Source of the DNA: Victivallaceae bacterium
GTDB taxonomy: Bacteria > Verrucomicrobiota > Lentisphaeria > Victivallales > Victivallaceae
Reading direction: 5' to 3'
NCBI GenBank assembly: GCA_024405675.1
Contig: JAKSOH010000008.1
Coordinates: 1 to 32,736 of the forward strand
DNA length: 32,736 nt
Part shown: positions 32,398 through 32,736 of the stretch, one piece after another
Numbering within the stretch: the stretch's first letter is position 1
Layout of the letters: each line of letters opens with the position of its first letter
Translations under genes and position numbers: made by a program
Notes under the pieces: model-generated
Told to the model about the DNA's origin: nothing
The model's database searches: none
Seen by the model: only the letters and a program-made list of their open reading frames with translations

Positions 32398-32736
32398 CGT
32401 GATCGACCACTTCGTCGATGGTCATGTCGCTGGTGTCGACTGATATGGCGTCATCCGCCTTCTTGAGCGGGGCAATCTCGCGACCGGCATCCCGCTTGTC
32501 GCGCGCCACGAGATCGGCGCACACCGATGCGAACGTAGCGCCTGTCGCATTCTCTGCCGTCTGGGCAAGACGACGTCGGGCCCTCGCCTCGAGCGAAGCG
32601 GTTAGGAAGAATTTGCATCTGGCGTCGGGAAACACTACCGTACCGATGTCACGGCCCTCCATGACAATCCAGCCGGAGACGGCGGCGGAACGTTGAACTG
32701 GACGCAAAAATTGACGAACCAACGGAATGGCGGAAA
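32351..32736 (-). CDS. cmk: (d)CMP kinase, C-terminal part (cut by window edge)
   Basis: About 128 C-terminal residues; the frame continues open through the right edge (SAIPLVRQFLRPVQR at the cut), so the true start lies outside. Cytidylate kinase phosphorylates CMP and dCMP. Family pieces are WIVMEGRDIGTVVFPDA, CKFFLTASLEARARRRLAQ, RDKRDAGREIAPLKKADDAI and VDTSDMTIDEVVDHVI near the C-terminus. A TTG at 32722 lies inside the conserved region and is not a start. It converges on ppk with a 47-base overlap of coding ends. The nucleotide-binding loop is outside the window. Confidence 0.93.
   Translation of the reverse strand, partial: SAIPLVRQFLRPVQRSAAVSGWIVMEGRDIGTVVFPDARCKFFLTASLEARARRRLAQTAENATGATFASVCADLVARDKRDAGREIAPLKKADDAISVDTSDMTIDEVVDHVIWKLPAELRPAFRI

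Noticed and set aside
1-32736. CRISPR array, insertion sequence, prophage or toxin-antitoxin pair
   Set aside because: No regularly spaced repeats, transposase, integrase or small paired genes of that kind were seen.

Overview
The window looks like chromosomal core sequence from an anaerobic, fermentative bacterium of the PVC group, most likely a Lentisphaerota/Victivallales or Kiritimatiellae-type lineage. This is inferred from gene content, without any database search. The pointers are a divergent pair of pseudopilin genes, one with the H-X9-DG motif common in Lentisphaerae and Planctomycetes; a fused secDF; an [FeFe]-hydrogenase maturase (HydF); a tagaturonate-epimerase-type protein (UxaE) suggesting hexuronate/pectin use; and an archaeal-type IMP cyclohydrolase (PurO). 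There are no rRNA or tRNA genes, CRISPR arrays, insertion sequences or phage genes.

Layout. 1-2193 (minus): H-X9-DG pseudopilin, then hisB, then an MFS transporter cut by the left edge. 2347-5050 (plus): GspG-like pseudopilin, FmdB zinc ribbon, rsmA and nadA in a tight operon. 5051-24407: 17 consecutive minus-strand genes. In transcription order they are uxaE-like, yajC, secDF, ybaB, recR, hemolysin III, purO, uvrD/pcrA, rsmB, trmL, hydF, hom, lysC, proS, nifU-like, prfB and pfkA. Many neighbours share ATGA stop/start overlaps. 24500-25291 (plus): HD-domain hydrolase. 25266-27969 (minus): trpS then dnaA, separated by the only long non-coding gap (26634-27006). 28158-32397 (plus): a lipoprotein, a Ppx/GppA-HD protein and polyphosphate kinase, forming a polyphosphate/alarmone operon. 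32351-32736 (minus): the 3' part of cmk, cut by the right edge.

How the genes work together. lysC plus hom start the aspartate pathway to threonine and methionine. yajC plus secDF are Sec translocon accessories. ybaB, recR and uvrD serve DNA repair. rsmA, rsmB, trmL, prfB, proS and trpS serve translation. hydF and the NifU-like scaffold handle metal centres for anaerobic metabolism. pfkA is glycolytic. ppk and the Ppx/GppA protein deal with polyphosphate or (p)ppGpp.

The most interesting points are these. A nested 13 bp + 9 bp inverted repeat sits over the predicted promoter and ribosome binding site of hom. A small lipoprotein that resembles the SecD P1 head opens the polyphosphate operon. 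The Ppx/GppA protein has lost its phosphatase signature but kept an intact HD site. An ectoine-cluster-type aspartokinase is paired with homoserine dehydrogenase. PurO replaces or supplements the usual bacterial enzyme. I see no obviously new multi-gene defence or mobile system; most of the window is housekeeping.
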